This document shows, piece by piece, positions 25,509 through 38,978 of a DNA stretch of 64,000 bases. Made by a program: the position numbers and the translations under genes. Numbering within the stretch: the stretch's first letter is position 1; each line of letters opens with the position of its first letter. The stretch is from the NCBI GenBank assembly GCA_965214495.1, contig OZ243958.1, positions 3,162,001 to 3,226,000 of the forward strand. Reading direction: 5' to 3'. The notes beneath the pieces are model-generated. The model was not told the origin of the DNA. It made no database searches and was given only the letters and a program-made list of their open reading frames with translations. The stretch comes from JANQOH01 sp965214495. GTDB taxonomy: Bacteria > Pseudomonadota > Alphaproteobacteria > UBA7887.

Positions 25509-26243
25509 ATGAGCGCAGGCGAGGTTGCCCTGGTCATCGGGGCGGGGAATGCGACAGGCGGCGCCATCGCGCGCCGGTTCGCGCGTGAAGGCTATCGCGC
25601 TGTGGTGACCCGTCGCGCCCGTCATCGCGATCGGCTCGAAGCGCTCGCCGCACGCATCCGCGCCGACGGCGGTGACGCGCACGCGTTCGGCGTCGACGCT
25701 CGCGTCGAGGACGAAATGGTCCCCTTCGTCGAGCGCATCGAGCGTGAGCTCGGCCCCATCGGCGTCGCGGTATACAACATCGGCGCCAATGTGCGTTTCC
25801 CGATCGCCGAGACGACGACGCGGGTCTTTCGCAAGGTCTGGGAGATGGCGTGTTTCGGCGGGTTTCTGCTCGGCCGCGAGGCGGCGCGCCATATGGTCCC
25901 GCGCGGCCGCGGCACGATCCTGTTCACCGGCGCCACCGCAAGCCTGCGCGGGTCGGACGGCTATGCCGCGTTCGCCGCCGGCAAGCACGGATTGCGCGCC
26001 GTCGCCCAGAGCATGGCGCGCGAACTCGGGCCGAAGAACATCCATGTCGCGCATGTCGTCATCGACGGGGCGATCGATACCGAGTTCATCGCCGACATGT
26101 TCCCGGAACGCTATGCGCTCAAGGATCGGGACGGCATTCTCGACCCCGACGCGATCGCCGAGAACTACTGGAACCTGCACAAACAGCCGCGCAACGCCTG
26201 GACCCACGAGCTCGACCTGAGGCCGTGGATGGAGCGCTGGTAA
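25509..26243 (+). CDS. SDR family oxidoreductase with Phe in place of catalytic Tyr
   Basis: A 244-residue Rossmann-fold SDR. It has a divergent nucleotide motif GAGNATGGAIARRF near the N-terminus, YNIGANV for NNAG, and FTGATASLRG for the Ser strand. At the active site the sequence is FAAGKHGLRAVAQSMAREL: the YxxxK tyrosine position is Phe while Lys is kept. HVAHVVIDGAIDTEFI follows. Known SDR subfamilies carry this substitution, and their activity is not well defined. The start ATG at 25509 is preferred over the open frame from 25476 on family length. Confidence 0.85.
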   Translation: MSAGEVALVIGAGNATGGAIARRFAREGYRAVVTRRARHRDRLEALAARIRADGGDAHAFGVDARVEDEMVPFVERIERELGPIGVAVYNIGANVRFPIAETTTRVFRKVWEMACFGGFLLGREAARHMVPRGRGTILFTGATASLRGSDGYAAFAAGKHGLRAVAQSMARELGPKNIHVAHVVIDGAIDTEFIADMFPERYALKDRDGILDPDAIAENYWNLHKQPRNAWTHELDLRPWMERW

Positions 26244-26253
26244 CGCGCGGCGG

Positions 26254-28476
26254 CTACCGTGCGGTCGCCGGCGCCTCGAGGGGAACGAGGCGGAGGAGAT
26301 GCGTCGTCGCGGCGACGACGGCCTCGGAGGACATCGGCAGGGTCAGATAGTCGCCGGCGGCCCACCGGTCGGCGAGATCCGAATGATGCGGCGACAGGGG
26401 GTGCCCCGACTGCCCGGGATAGACGATGGCGCGAGTGCCGTCGGGGTCGCTCAGGTCGAAGATCGCGCGCAGGCCGGCGCCGTGGGTTTCGGCGAACGGC
26501 GCGCGCGGATCGCCGATGGACGTCCCGGCCTGCATGACCGTGTAGGGGCCGCCGCCATGCTCCCGTTCGACCGCGAACAGGCGGCGGACGAGCGGGAACG
26601 GGTCGGTCAGGGCATGGCGGGCGGTGGCTTTGTGCGCTTCGCCCCAGCGCCAGGCGTTCGGGTCGGCGCCGTATGCCGCCGTGATCCAGGCAATGCCCTC
26701 GTCGAGCGCGCGCGCCACTGTCGTCGCGCAATCGCCCGCCGGCGGGCCGCACCACGACGGATCCGCGGTGAGGACGCGGCGGATCGTCGCCGGTCGCCGC
26801 CCCGTATAGCGATCGCGGAAGGCCGGGAGGTTGCGCCGGATCAGGTCCAGCGCGAGCGCCCGATACCAGGTATGGAAGATCAACGGTTCGGGGCGGTTTG
26901 CGTCCATACGGCCGTCCCATGCCGCAAGCCGGGCGTAGTGCGGGGAATCGGCGACCGCGGGGAGCATGAGGGGCAGGAATTCGCGCGCCATCAGTGAGAC
27001 GGTATCGGTTTGCAGGGCGGCGAAACTCGCGATGTCGTGCCTCTCCCGGGCCGCGAGCGCGCCGGCGATGCGCCGCGCCCGGTAGTCGTCCGGCCAGTCC
27101 CGCGCGACGAAATGTTCGTAGCCCGGCGGCGTCACGTCCTGATTGGCGGTGAAGATCGCCCCGCCCGGCGGGTTGTGCAGACGCGGCAGCGAGTCATAGG
27201 CGATGTGGCCGGTCCAGTCGCCCTTGCCGCCGGCCGCCTCGACCGGCAACCAGCCGTCGTGGCCGCGGCGGACGGGTATCCGGCCGGCAGCGACGAAACC
27301 GATGTCGCCTGCGCTGTCGGCAAGCACGAAGTTCTGCGTCGGGCCGTGATAGCTCTCCAGGGCGTCGAACAGCGCTGCGACCGTTTGCGCGCGGGCCAGT
27401 TGGAAGCCGGCGGCGACGGTCGGATCGGAATCGTCGAGCGCTGTCCACGCCAACGCCAATGTCGGGGCGCCGGCGGACTGCCGAAGGTCCGATACGACCG
27501 GTCCGTGCCGCGTCGTGCGCACTTCGTGCGTCACCGGGTCGCCGCCGGCCACCTGGATCGTTTCGGTCCGCCGTTCCGTGACGTCGGCGTCGGTCACGAT
27601 GAACAGGTCCTGCACGTCGGGGCCGGTATTGGTGACACCCCACGCGGCGCCGCGGCTGCGCCCCACGACGGCGGCCGGAATGCCCGGAATGGTCGCGCCA
27701 AGGACGTCGAGACCGGGCGCGCGCAAATGCGCCAGATACCAGGTCCCGGGCGAGTCGAGGCCGAGATGCGGATCGTTGGCCAGGATCGGTGCGCCTGTCG
27801 CGGAGCGTTCCGGCCCGACCGCCCAATTGTTCGACCCGGGCGGAGGCGCGCCGGCGCCGGGCCACGCGGTGGTGAAGACCGCCGGAGGCAATGCCGCCTT
27901 CATCTCCGCCCGCAGCGCCTCTTCCTGGGCATTTTCGGACAGCCGCCACGCCATGAGTTTGATGACGAGCACCGAGTCCGCCGGCGTCCACGGTTGCGGG
28001 CGGCGACCGAGCGCGAGCAGTTCCGGCGGCATCCACGATTGCGCGGCGACCGCGGCATCGATGCCCGCCGCATAGGCATCCAGCAGGCGGCGCGTGTCCG
28101 GCGGCAACGCCGCGACGTTGCGCGCGGCGGCGCGATGGAGGCCGAGGGTGCGAAAATATCTGTCGGTCTCGACGAACCGCGCGCCGAGCACCGAGGCCAG
28201 TTCGCCGCGGCCGAACAGACGCAAGAATTCGATCTGGTAGAGTCGGTCCTGGCCGTGCGCGAAACCGAGGCCGAACCAGGCGTCGCGCTCGCTGCGCGCC
28301 TCGATATGGGGAACGCCGTGGCGGTCGCGGCGGAGCTCGACGACCGCCTCCGCGCCGGCGACGCGCACGGCGCCGTCGAGTTGCGGCAACGAGGCGCGCA
28401 TCGCCAGCCACGCCGCGCCGCAGGCCGCGGCGGCGAGGACGACGAGGGCGATGACCGCGCGGCGCAACCAGCGCAT
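26254..28476 (-). CDS. penicillin acylase family Ntn-hydrolase
   Basis: A 740-residue precursor with an N-terminal membrane/signal segment (WLRRAVIALVVLAAAACGAAW), an alpha subunit and a long beta subunit. Autoprocessing is expected before Ser215 in PPGSNNWAVG; the next motif is ILANDPHLGLDSPGTWY, and downstream is HNPPGGAIFTANQDVTPPGYE. The family includes penicillin G acylases, AHL acylases and other amidases; the substrate is not predictable. The ATG at 28476 avoids overlap with the CoA-transferase ending at 28484, though an upstream ATG exists at 28497. Confidence 0.9.
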   Translation of the reverse strand: MRWLRRAVIALVVLAAAACGAAWLAMRASLPQLDGAVRVAGAEAVVELRRDRHGVPHIEARSERDAWFGLGFAHGQDRLYQIEFLRLFGRGELASVLGARFVETDRYFRTLGLHRAAARNVAALPPDTRRLLDAYAAGIDAAVAAQSWMPPELLALGRRPQPWTPADSVLVIKLMAWRLSENAQEEALRAEMKAALPPAVFTTAWPGAGAPPPGSNNWAVGPERSATGAPILANDPHLGLDSPGTWYLAHLRAPGLDVLGATIPGIPAAVVGRSRGAAWGVTNTGPDVQDLFIVTDADVTERRTETIQVAGGDPVTHEVRTTRHGPVVSDLRQSAGAPTLALAWTALDDSDPTVAAGFQLARAQTVAALFDALESYHGPTQNFVLADSAGDIGFVAAGRIPVRRGHDGWLPVEAAGGKGDWTGHIAYDSLPRLHNPPGGAIFTANQDVTPPGYEHFVARDWPDDYRARRIAGALAARERHDIASFAALQTDTVSLMAREFLPLMLPAVADSPHYARLAAWDGRMDANRPEPLIFHTWYRALALDLIRRNLPAFRDRYTGRRPATIRRVLTADPSWCGPPAGDCATTVARALDEGIAWITAAYGADPNAWRWGEAHKATARHALTDPFPLVRRLFAVEREHGGGPYTVMQAGTSIGDPRAPFAETHGAGLRAIFDLSDPDGTRAIVYPGQSGHPLSPHHSDLADRWAAGDYLTLPMSSEAVVAATTHLLRLVPLEAPATAR

Positions 28477-28483
28477 CACGGAC

Positions 28484-29650
28484 CTATCCGCCGACACCGA
28501 ACTCGGCGATCAGCGCGGCGCGGGCCTCGTCCAGGTCGGGGATCGGCCCGCGGCGCGGCGGGTCTGCGTGACCCGAAATCTTGATCGGGTTGCCGGCGAT
28601 GCGCACCGGCCCGGCCTTCGGGTCGTCGATCTCCACCACCATGTTGCGGGCCCGGACTTGCGGGTTGGCCACGGCGCCGGCGACGTCGTTGAGCGGTCCG
28701 CACGGCACGCCGGCGGCTTCCAGGGCGCCGAGCCAGCGGTCGGTGGGCGCCGTCTTCAACGTGCGCTCGAGCTCGGTCTTGAGCGCCAGGACGTTGTCCA
28801 TGCGCTTCGGGTTGCTCTCGAAACGCGGGTCGGCGATCAGCTCCTCGCGTCCGAGCGTCTCGCACAGCTTGCGGAACAGCGCCTCGTTGCCGGCCGCGAT
28901 GACGACGTGGCCGTCGGCGCTCTCGTAGCACTCGAACGGCGCGATGGCGGGGTGTCGGGCGCCGCTCGGCGGCGGGCTGGCGCCGGTTGTGAAATAGCGT
29001 GCGATCGCGTTCTCGAGGATGGCGAGCTGGCAATCGAGCATCGCCACGTCGATGAACCGGCCCCGGCCCGTCCGGGCGCGTTCGTGTAGCGCCGCATTGA
29101 TCCCGACGGCGGTGAACAGCCCTGCGGCGATATCGCCGATCGCGGTGCCGACGCGGGTCGGTGGCGCGCCCTCGTGGCCGGTCAGGCTCATGATGCCGCC
29201 CATCCCCTGCACCACCATGTCGTAGGCGGGGCGCTGCGACAGCGGGCCGGTCTGGCCGAACCCGGAGCAGGCGGCGTAGATCAGGCGCGGATAACGGGTG
29301 TGCAGGTCGTCCCAGCCATAGCCGAGCCGGGTCATGACACCGGGGCGAAAATTCTCCGCCAGCACGTCGGCGCGGGCGAGCAGGCGTGCGAACAGGTCGC
29401 GGTCGCCCGCCGCCTTGAGGTCGAGTGCGACGCTCTCCTTGCCCCGGTTGAGCGACATGAAATAGGCCGATTCGCCGTCCACCCAGGGGCCGTAGGCGCG
29501 CGCGTCGTCGCCTTCCGGCGGCTCGACCTTGATGACCCGCGCGCCGAGGTCCGACAGCACCATGGTACAGAACGGCCCGGCGAGCACCCGGGTCATGTCG
29601 AGCACGAGAACGCCGGCCAAAGGGCCGGCGCCGTCGGCGGCTTCGGTCAT
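28484..29650 (-). CDS. CaiB/BaiF family III CoA-transferase
   Basis: A 388-residue family III acyl-CoA transferase: GVLVLDMTRVLAGPFCTMVL at the N-terminus, ARVIKVEPPEGDDAR, LNRGKESVALDLK (residues near 69-81), LAENFRPGVMTRLGYGWDDL carrying the conserved Arg/Asp region, and the C-terminal NPIKISGH. These enzymes move CoA between acids. The conserved catalytic Asp is expected in the mid-region. It is probably co-transcribed with the penicillin acylase gene. A second, distinct member lies at 41409-42593. Confidence 0.92.
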   Translation of the reverse strand: MTEAADGAGPLAGVLVLDMTRVLAGPFCTMVLSDLGARVIKVEPPEGDDARAYGPWVDGESAYFMSLNRGKESVALDLKAAGDRDLFARLLARADVLAENFRPGVMTRLGYGWDDLHTRYPRLIYAACSGFGQTGPLSQRPAYDMVVQGMGGIMSLTGHEGAPPTRVGTAIGDIAAGLFTAVGINAALHERARTGRGRFIDVAMLDCQLAILENAIARYFTTGASPPPSGARHPAIAPFECYESADGHVVIAAGNEALFRKLCETLGREELIADPRFESNPKRMDNVLALKTELERTLKTAPTDRWLGALEAAGVPCGPLNDVAGAVANPQVRARNMVVEIDDPKAGPVRIAGNPIKISGHADPPRRGPIPDLDEARAALIAEFGVGG

Positions 29651-29713
29651 CGGCGTCTTCCGTGATGTTGCTGACAGTCGTCTGGAAACAGGGCGATACG
29701 CCGCCGCCCGGAA

Positions 29714-30160
29714 TCAACTCGCTCCGCCGAGCAGTTCGAGCAGGCCGACCGTCAAGGCGGTGTTGGCGGCGACGATGGCGACCGCCACGCCGTAGAACCG
29801 AACCGTAAGGCGCGTCTCCAGATTGGCGAGTTCCACCTTGGTCGCCATCTTGTCCTCAAATTGGTCGATCTTGTCCTCGACACGTCCCATCCGGTCCTCG
29901 ATACGTCCCATCCGGTCCTCGAGGTGTCCCATCCGGTCATCGAGGTGTCCCATCCGGTCATCGAGGTGTCCCATCCGGTCCTCGATACGTCCCATCCGGT
30001 CATCGAGGTGTTCGGCGGTGGCTTTGAGATCCGCCCTGGTTGCCGCGCGCTCGCCGGCGCTGCCGATCGCGGACGCGATGGCTTCGGCCTGCCGCCGTTC
30101 GACGCCGGCGGACTCCAGATCGCGTGTAACGGCGAGCGTATCGAAGGCAGCGGCAACCAT
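29714..30160 (-). CDS. DUF1640/CCDC90-like coiled-coil membrane protein
   Basis: A 148-residue protein. The N-terminus has FDTLAVTRDLESAGVERRQAEAIASAI, resembling DUF1640/CCDC90 proteins. The centre is six near-perfect seven-residue units DRMG[HR][LI][ED] (about residues 53-95), a predicted coiled coil. A membrane helix (VAVAIVAANTALTVGLLELL) is at the C-terminus. The heptads are encoded by a 21-base minisatellite. Function is unknown; homologues are often near phage or accessory genes. Confidence 0.7.
   Translation of the reverse strand: MVAAAFDTLAVTRDLESAGVERRQAEAIASAIGSAGERAATRADLKATAEHLDDRMGRIEDRMGHLDDRMGHLDDRMGHLEDRMGRIEDRMGRVEDKIDQFEDKMATKVELANLETRLTVRFYGVAVAIVAANTALTVGLLELLGGAS
29880..30010. 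repeat. 21-base coding minisatellite (six units)
   Basis: CCCATCCGGTC recurs every 21 bases, six times, alternating CTCGATACGT and ATCGAGGTGT-type linkers. It encodes the heptads of the coiled-coil gene at 29714-30160. Units differ by only a few bases, so copy number is likely to vary. Confidence 0.85.
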
Positions 30161-30169
30161 GCGGCGATG

Positions 30170-30466
30170 CTATTCCACAAACCCATCGGGAAGCAAGCGA
30201 CACCGTGTAGTGAATCGGCGTGGCTCCAGGCCCTCGGCGTGTGTACATCGCCATCGCAAGGCGACGATTTCCCCTACGGACACCGAACCGTTCCGCGATC
30301 CAGATTTCATGCGGCCCGGGCCGCTGGTCGCTTCGGGATCCCACATTCCGGCTACGAGCACATCCGGCCAAATTTCGGCAAGCGCCGCTTCAGTGAGATC
30401 GCTCCGGTCCGTCCAGGGAGTCTTGGTATCAATCTCGACTTTGCCGTCACGTTCGGGCTTGGACAT
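30170..30466 (-). CDS. doubtful hypothetical protein
   Basis: An open frame of 98 residues with no recognised family. Its first half (IDTKTPWTDRSDLTEAALAEIW) has coding-like codon choice. The second half runs into a segment resembling part of the REP-like repeat (GTAGGGGAAATC on this strand) and loses it. It may be the start of a small gene whose end has been overwritten. No other gene could be supported in 30161-30776; A+T-rich patches there (for example 30575-30592) look like decayed sequence. Confidence 0.2.
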   Translation of the reverse strand: MSKPERDGKVEIDTKTPWTDRSDLTEAALAEIWPDVLVAGMWDPEATSGPGRMKSGSRNGSVSVGEIVALRWRCTHAEGLEPRRFTTRCRLLPDGFVE

Positions 30467-30776
30467 TCAATCCCGCCGATCAAGGTTCCGATCGCAGGAT
30501 ATCAACCCGTGCCAAAACGGGGACCGGGACGGTTTCTGAATCGTCTTTACGACGCGCTTCGTGCCGAGATTCAATAAAATTTATCGCCAAGCCGGTCCGC
30601 CATTTCGAGATAGCGGCGGAAAGTGTTCGGAGGTGGCTTCCAGGGCCGCCCTTGTGACCGCGCACTGAAGTGATGCGATTCCGCGCCCCGTCGGGATGCA
30701 AGCGTCCGTCGCCGGCCCTGGAATGGAACCGCGCCTCTTCCCCAACCCGCCAAACGAGCGATAAAACGCCCTTGCC

Positions 30777-34850
<4,074 letters not shown>

Positions 34851-34883
34851 GGCTGTCGTCCTTGGCGGTTACGGCGCAGGCGG

Positions 34884-36119
<1,236 letters not shown>

Positions 36120-36152
36120 CTACGCTGGCGACCGGCGGCTTTCAACCGGCCG

Positions 36153-37040
36153 GTGCCGGGGCGTGCGGCGTTGATCGCGATCCCGCTTCCCGGCGCCGCC
36201 GCGCGCCGCGCCGCTCTGTGGATGACAGGCGTCCTGATCTGCTTCACGACGATGGCGGTGGCGGTGCGCGAATTGTCGGCGAACCACGGCGCCTTCTCGA
36301 TTCTGGCGATGCGGAGCGTCGTGGGTCTCGCGGTGGTCGGGCCCGCCGCCCTGTGGCTGGGGACCGCCAGGCTGCGCACCCGTATGCCGGCGTGGCAGGC
36401 GGCGCGCAACCTGGTGCATTTCGTCGGCCAGGCGGGCTGGACCTGGGGACTCACAGCGCTGCCCCTGGCCACCGTGTTCACACTCGAATTCACGGTTCCG
36501 GCATGGGTGGCAGTGTTCGCCGTGTGTTTCCTCGGCGAGCGGCTCACCCTCGGCCGCGCCGTCGCCGTGTGCGGCGGGGTTGCCGGTGTCCTGGTCATCC
36601 TGACCGGCAGCGGCGCCGGTCCGGTCTGGGCGATGGCGGTGGTGCTCGGCGCGGCGGCGGCCTATGCCGGCGCGCACACGATCACCAAGCATCTGACCCG
36701 CGGCGACGGAATCCTGCCGATCCTGTTCTGGATGCTGGTGGTGCAACTGCCCATCGGTCTGGTCCTGTCGGCGGCGTTCGAGGACTGGCGGTTGCCCGAC
36801 GCCGCCGACGCACCGTGGGTGCTGGCGGTGGGGCTGGCCGCGCTCGGCGCCCATTTCTGCCTCACCCGCGCACTGGCGACAGCGGACGCCATCGTCGTCA
36901 TGCCGCTCGACTTCCTGCGCCTGCCGCTGGTCGCTGTCGTCGCGGCATGGCTGTATGACGAGGCGCTGGCGGCGGAAGTAGCGGCCGGCGCCGCGATCAT
37001 CGTCGCAAGCCTCCTCTACGCGCTGCGGCGCGAGCGTTGA
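36153..37040 (+). CDS. EamA/DMT family transporter
   Basis: A 295-residue membrane protein with ten hydrophobic segments in two EamA halves, as in RhaT/YdcZ-type drug-metabolite transporters. Recognisable parts are FSILAMRSVVGLAVVGPAAL, TVFTLEFTVPAWVAVFAVCFLGERLTLGR and the second half ending IVVMPLDFLRLPLVAVVAAWL with LYDEALAAE. The GTG at 36153 gives the first membrane segment. The substrate is unknown. Confidence 0.9.
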   Translation: MPGRAALIAIPLPGAAARRAALWMTGVLICFTTMAVAVRELSANHGAFSILAMRSVVGLAVVGPAALWLGTARLRTRMPAWQAARNLVHFVGQAGWTWGLTALPLATVFTLEFTVPAWVAVFAVCFLGERLTLGRAVAVCGGVAGVLVILTGSGAGPVWAMAVVLGAAAAYAGAHTITKHLTRGDGILPILFWMLVVQLPIGLVLSAAFEDWRLPDAADAPWVLAVGLAALGAHFCLTRALATADAIVVMPLDFLRLPLVAVVAAWLYDEALAAEVAAGAAIIVASLLYALRRER

Positions 37041-37238
37041 TCCGCCGCCCCGTCGATGTCCATGATGCGAGGGTGGGGTCTGCGAAGCTGTCGGTCGGTG
37101 AAACAAACGGCTTGAAGAAGGACGCCTGCGCTGTTTCCAGCCTGCCTCGCCATGTTACAGGGGGGCCGACTCGGTGTCGCGCTGGCCCATTGGTATGGTG
37201 CTCGCGCCAAGGGTTCTGGTGCCGCCGAAGCGGCGGCT

Positions 37239-37263
37239 GTGCGCGGGCGTCCCGCCCGCGCAC
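37239..37263. repeat. REP-like hairpin, copy C
   Basis: The palindrome TGCGCGGGCG-TCC-CGCCCGCGCA (core 37240-37262) is the same core as copies A and B. Here only the hairpin remains, directly in front of an antitoxin remnant. Confidence 0.6.
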
Positions 37264-37269
37264 CGAAGA

Positions 37270-37397
37270 CGGAGCGCTCCGGAAACTTCGTCGATCATCT
37301 GCTCGCCATGCCCGACGTCAGTGAGGACTCCGACTTCGGGCACGAGCCTTCGGTTCCGCGACAGCTCGAAACGTGCACTATCTACTCGATAACGTGA
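37270..37397 (+). pseudogene. antitoxin C-terminal remnant (VapB/Phd-type)
   Basis: In the frame ending at 37397, the residues NFVDHLLAMPDVSEDSDF followed by RQLE resemble the C-terminal toxin-binding tail of antitoxins paired with PIN toxins. The DNA-binding N-terminus is missing; the frame upstream is the REP-like hairpin. It overlaps the vapC-like start. It is interpreted as the residue of a toxin-antitoxin operon. Confidence 0.4.
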
Positions 37398-37714
37398 TCT
37401 CGGAGCTTCGAACGATCTTTTCGTCGGTGTTTCGACGCTTGGCGAACCGCGGCGCGGCGTCGAACGGATTCGCCGCTATACAGGGAACCTGGGTGGATCG
37501 AATCGCCAACCGGTTTCGGAACCATGTACTCGCGATTGACCGTGCCGTTGCCGAACGGCGGGGTTGCCCGCGCGTGTCGGTCACCATGCCCGATGTGGAC
37601 GGGCTCGTCACCGCGACCGCGCTGGTCCGCGGCCCCACAGCGATTATGTGCAACGTTGGGCACGTCGCGCCGGCAGGCGCGCCGCACATCAACCCGTTCA
37701 ACGACGCCGGCTGA
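37373..37714 (+). pseudogene. decayed VapC-type PIN toxin
   Basis: The 113-residue frame starts MHYLLDNVISELR, matching the PIN start YLLDTNVISELR with one residue lost. It ends with WVDRIANRFRNHVLAIDRAVAE, MPDVDGLVTATALVRG and NVGHVAPAGAPHINPF, matching the second half of VapC. The middle (the segment around the LSV-x-TLGEI strand) is deleted or replaced by unrelated sequence. The fourth acidic position, normally Asp in NV-x-DF, is His. Three acidic residues survive but the fold is incomplete, so it should be inactive. The rest of 37041-37722 has no gene. Confidence 0.62.
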
Positions 37715-37722
37715 ACTTTCCC

Positions 37723-38913
37723 ATGACTTCCGGTGCACAGCCGTGCCAGCCTGGCATCGCGCGCCCGCTCATCGCAACCATCCTCGCACAAGCGATGGTG
37801 GCGATGGTGGTGAGCACGCTTCCGGTCCTGGCGCCGGCGCTCGCCGACGAATACGGTATCGACGCCAGCCGGATCGGCTTCTACTCGTCGCTGGTGTTCG
37901 CCGGCGGGATCGTCTGCGCGCTGCTCGGCGGCGCACTGGTGCGCCGTGTCGGCGCGGTGCGGTGCAGCCAGTTCGCGCTGATCGTCGCGGCGGCGGGACT
38001 TGCGCTCAGCGCGGCCGGCCCGTTCGCCGCCATTGCGCTGCTCGCGGTCGTGACCGGGATGGGTTACGGCCTCGCGACTCCTGCCGCCAGCCATATCCTC
38101 GCCCGGGTCGCCCCGCCCGGCCGCCGGGGTCTGGTGATGTCGCTGAAGCAGAGCGCGGTTCCGCTCGGCGGGCTGATCGCCGGACTGGCCGCGCCGGCGC
38201 TGGCGCTTGCGTTCGGCTGGCGCGGCGCGGTCGCGTGCGTCGCCGCGTTGCCGCTGTTGTCCGCCCTCCTGATCGCCCCGCTGCGCTCGCGGCTCGACGA
38301 CGACCGGGCGCCGGGCTTTCCGGTTTCGCTGCGCTCGCCGCTGCATGCGGTCGGGATGGTGCTCCGCCACGACGGTTTGCGGTCGCTGACCGTGGCGGCG
38401 TTCTCGTTCGCGGCGGTCCAGTCGTCCATATTCGCGGTGTTCACGGCGTTTCTCGTCGAAGCCGGTGGCCTGGACCTGCTGCGCGCCGGTCAGGCCTTCG
38501 CGGTCATGCAGTTCGCCGGAGTGATCGCGCGCGTGGCGTTCGGCTGGCTCAGCGACCATGCGATGGGCGCGCGCCCGCTGCTGCGCGCGTTCGCGTTCGG
38601 CATGGCGGCGATGCTGCTGGTCGCCGCCCGCATCGACCCCGCCTGGTCGTTCGCGGAAATCCTCGGCGTCGCGGCGGCCGTGGGCGTCGTCGTCGCAGGG
38701 TGGCCCGGCGTGTATCTGGCGGAGATCCTGCGCTCTGCGCCGGTTGAGCAGGTCGCAGCGGCGACCGGCGGCACGGTCGGATTCAGCTTTCTCGGCGTGG
38801 TGGTCGGCCCGGCGGCGTTCAGCGCCATCGTTGCCGCTGGCGGCTGGGAACTCGCCTTCGTTCTGTTCGCCGCTTTCGCGGCGCTGGTCGGCGTCATCAT
38901 GGCCCGGTTCTGA
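37723..38913 (+). CDS. MFS family transporter
   Basis: A 396-residue major facilitator protein with twelve predicted membrane segments. The motif-A region is GGALVRRVGAVR, MSLKQSAVPLGGLIAGLAAPAL is the motif-C-like helix, and a central cytoplasmic loop (LRSRLDDDRAPGFPVSLRSP) separates the two halves. ATG at 37723 gives a normal N-terminus. The family includes CynX/NarK-like and unknown-substrate exporters, and the substrate cannot be assigned. Confidence 0.9.
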   Translation: MTSGAQPCQPGIARPLIATILAQAMVAMVVSTLPVLAPALADEYGIDASRIGFYSSLVFAGGIVCALLGGALVRRVGAVRCSQFALIVAAAGLALSAAGPFAAIALLAVVTGMGYGLATPAASHILARVAPPGRRGLVMSLKQSAVPLGGLIAGLAAPALALAFGWRGAVACVAALPLLSALLIAPLRSRLDDDRAPGFPVSLRSPLHAVGMVLRHDGLRSLTVAAFSFAAVQSSIFAVFTAFLVEAGGLDLLRAGQAFAVMQFAGVIARVAFGWLSDHAMGARPLLRAFAFGMAAMLLVAARIDPAWSFAEILGVAAAVGVVVAGWPGVYLAEILRSAPVEQVAAATGGTVGFSFLGVVVGPAAFSAIVAAGGWELAFVLFAAFAALVGVIMARF

Positions 38914-38978
38914 TTCGGACGGCGCCGATCCGCCGCCGCCGTGCTACGTTCGAGGCCATATCGGTCGCGGAGCGTGTC

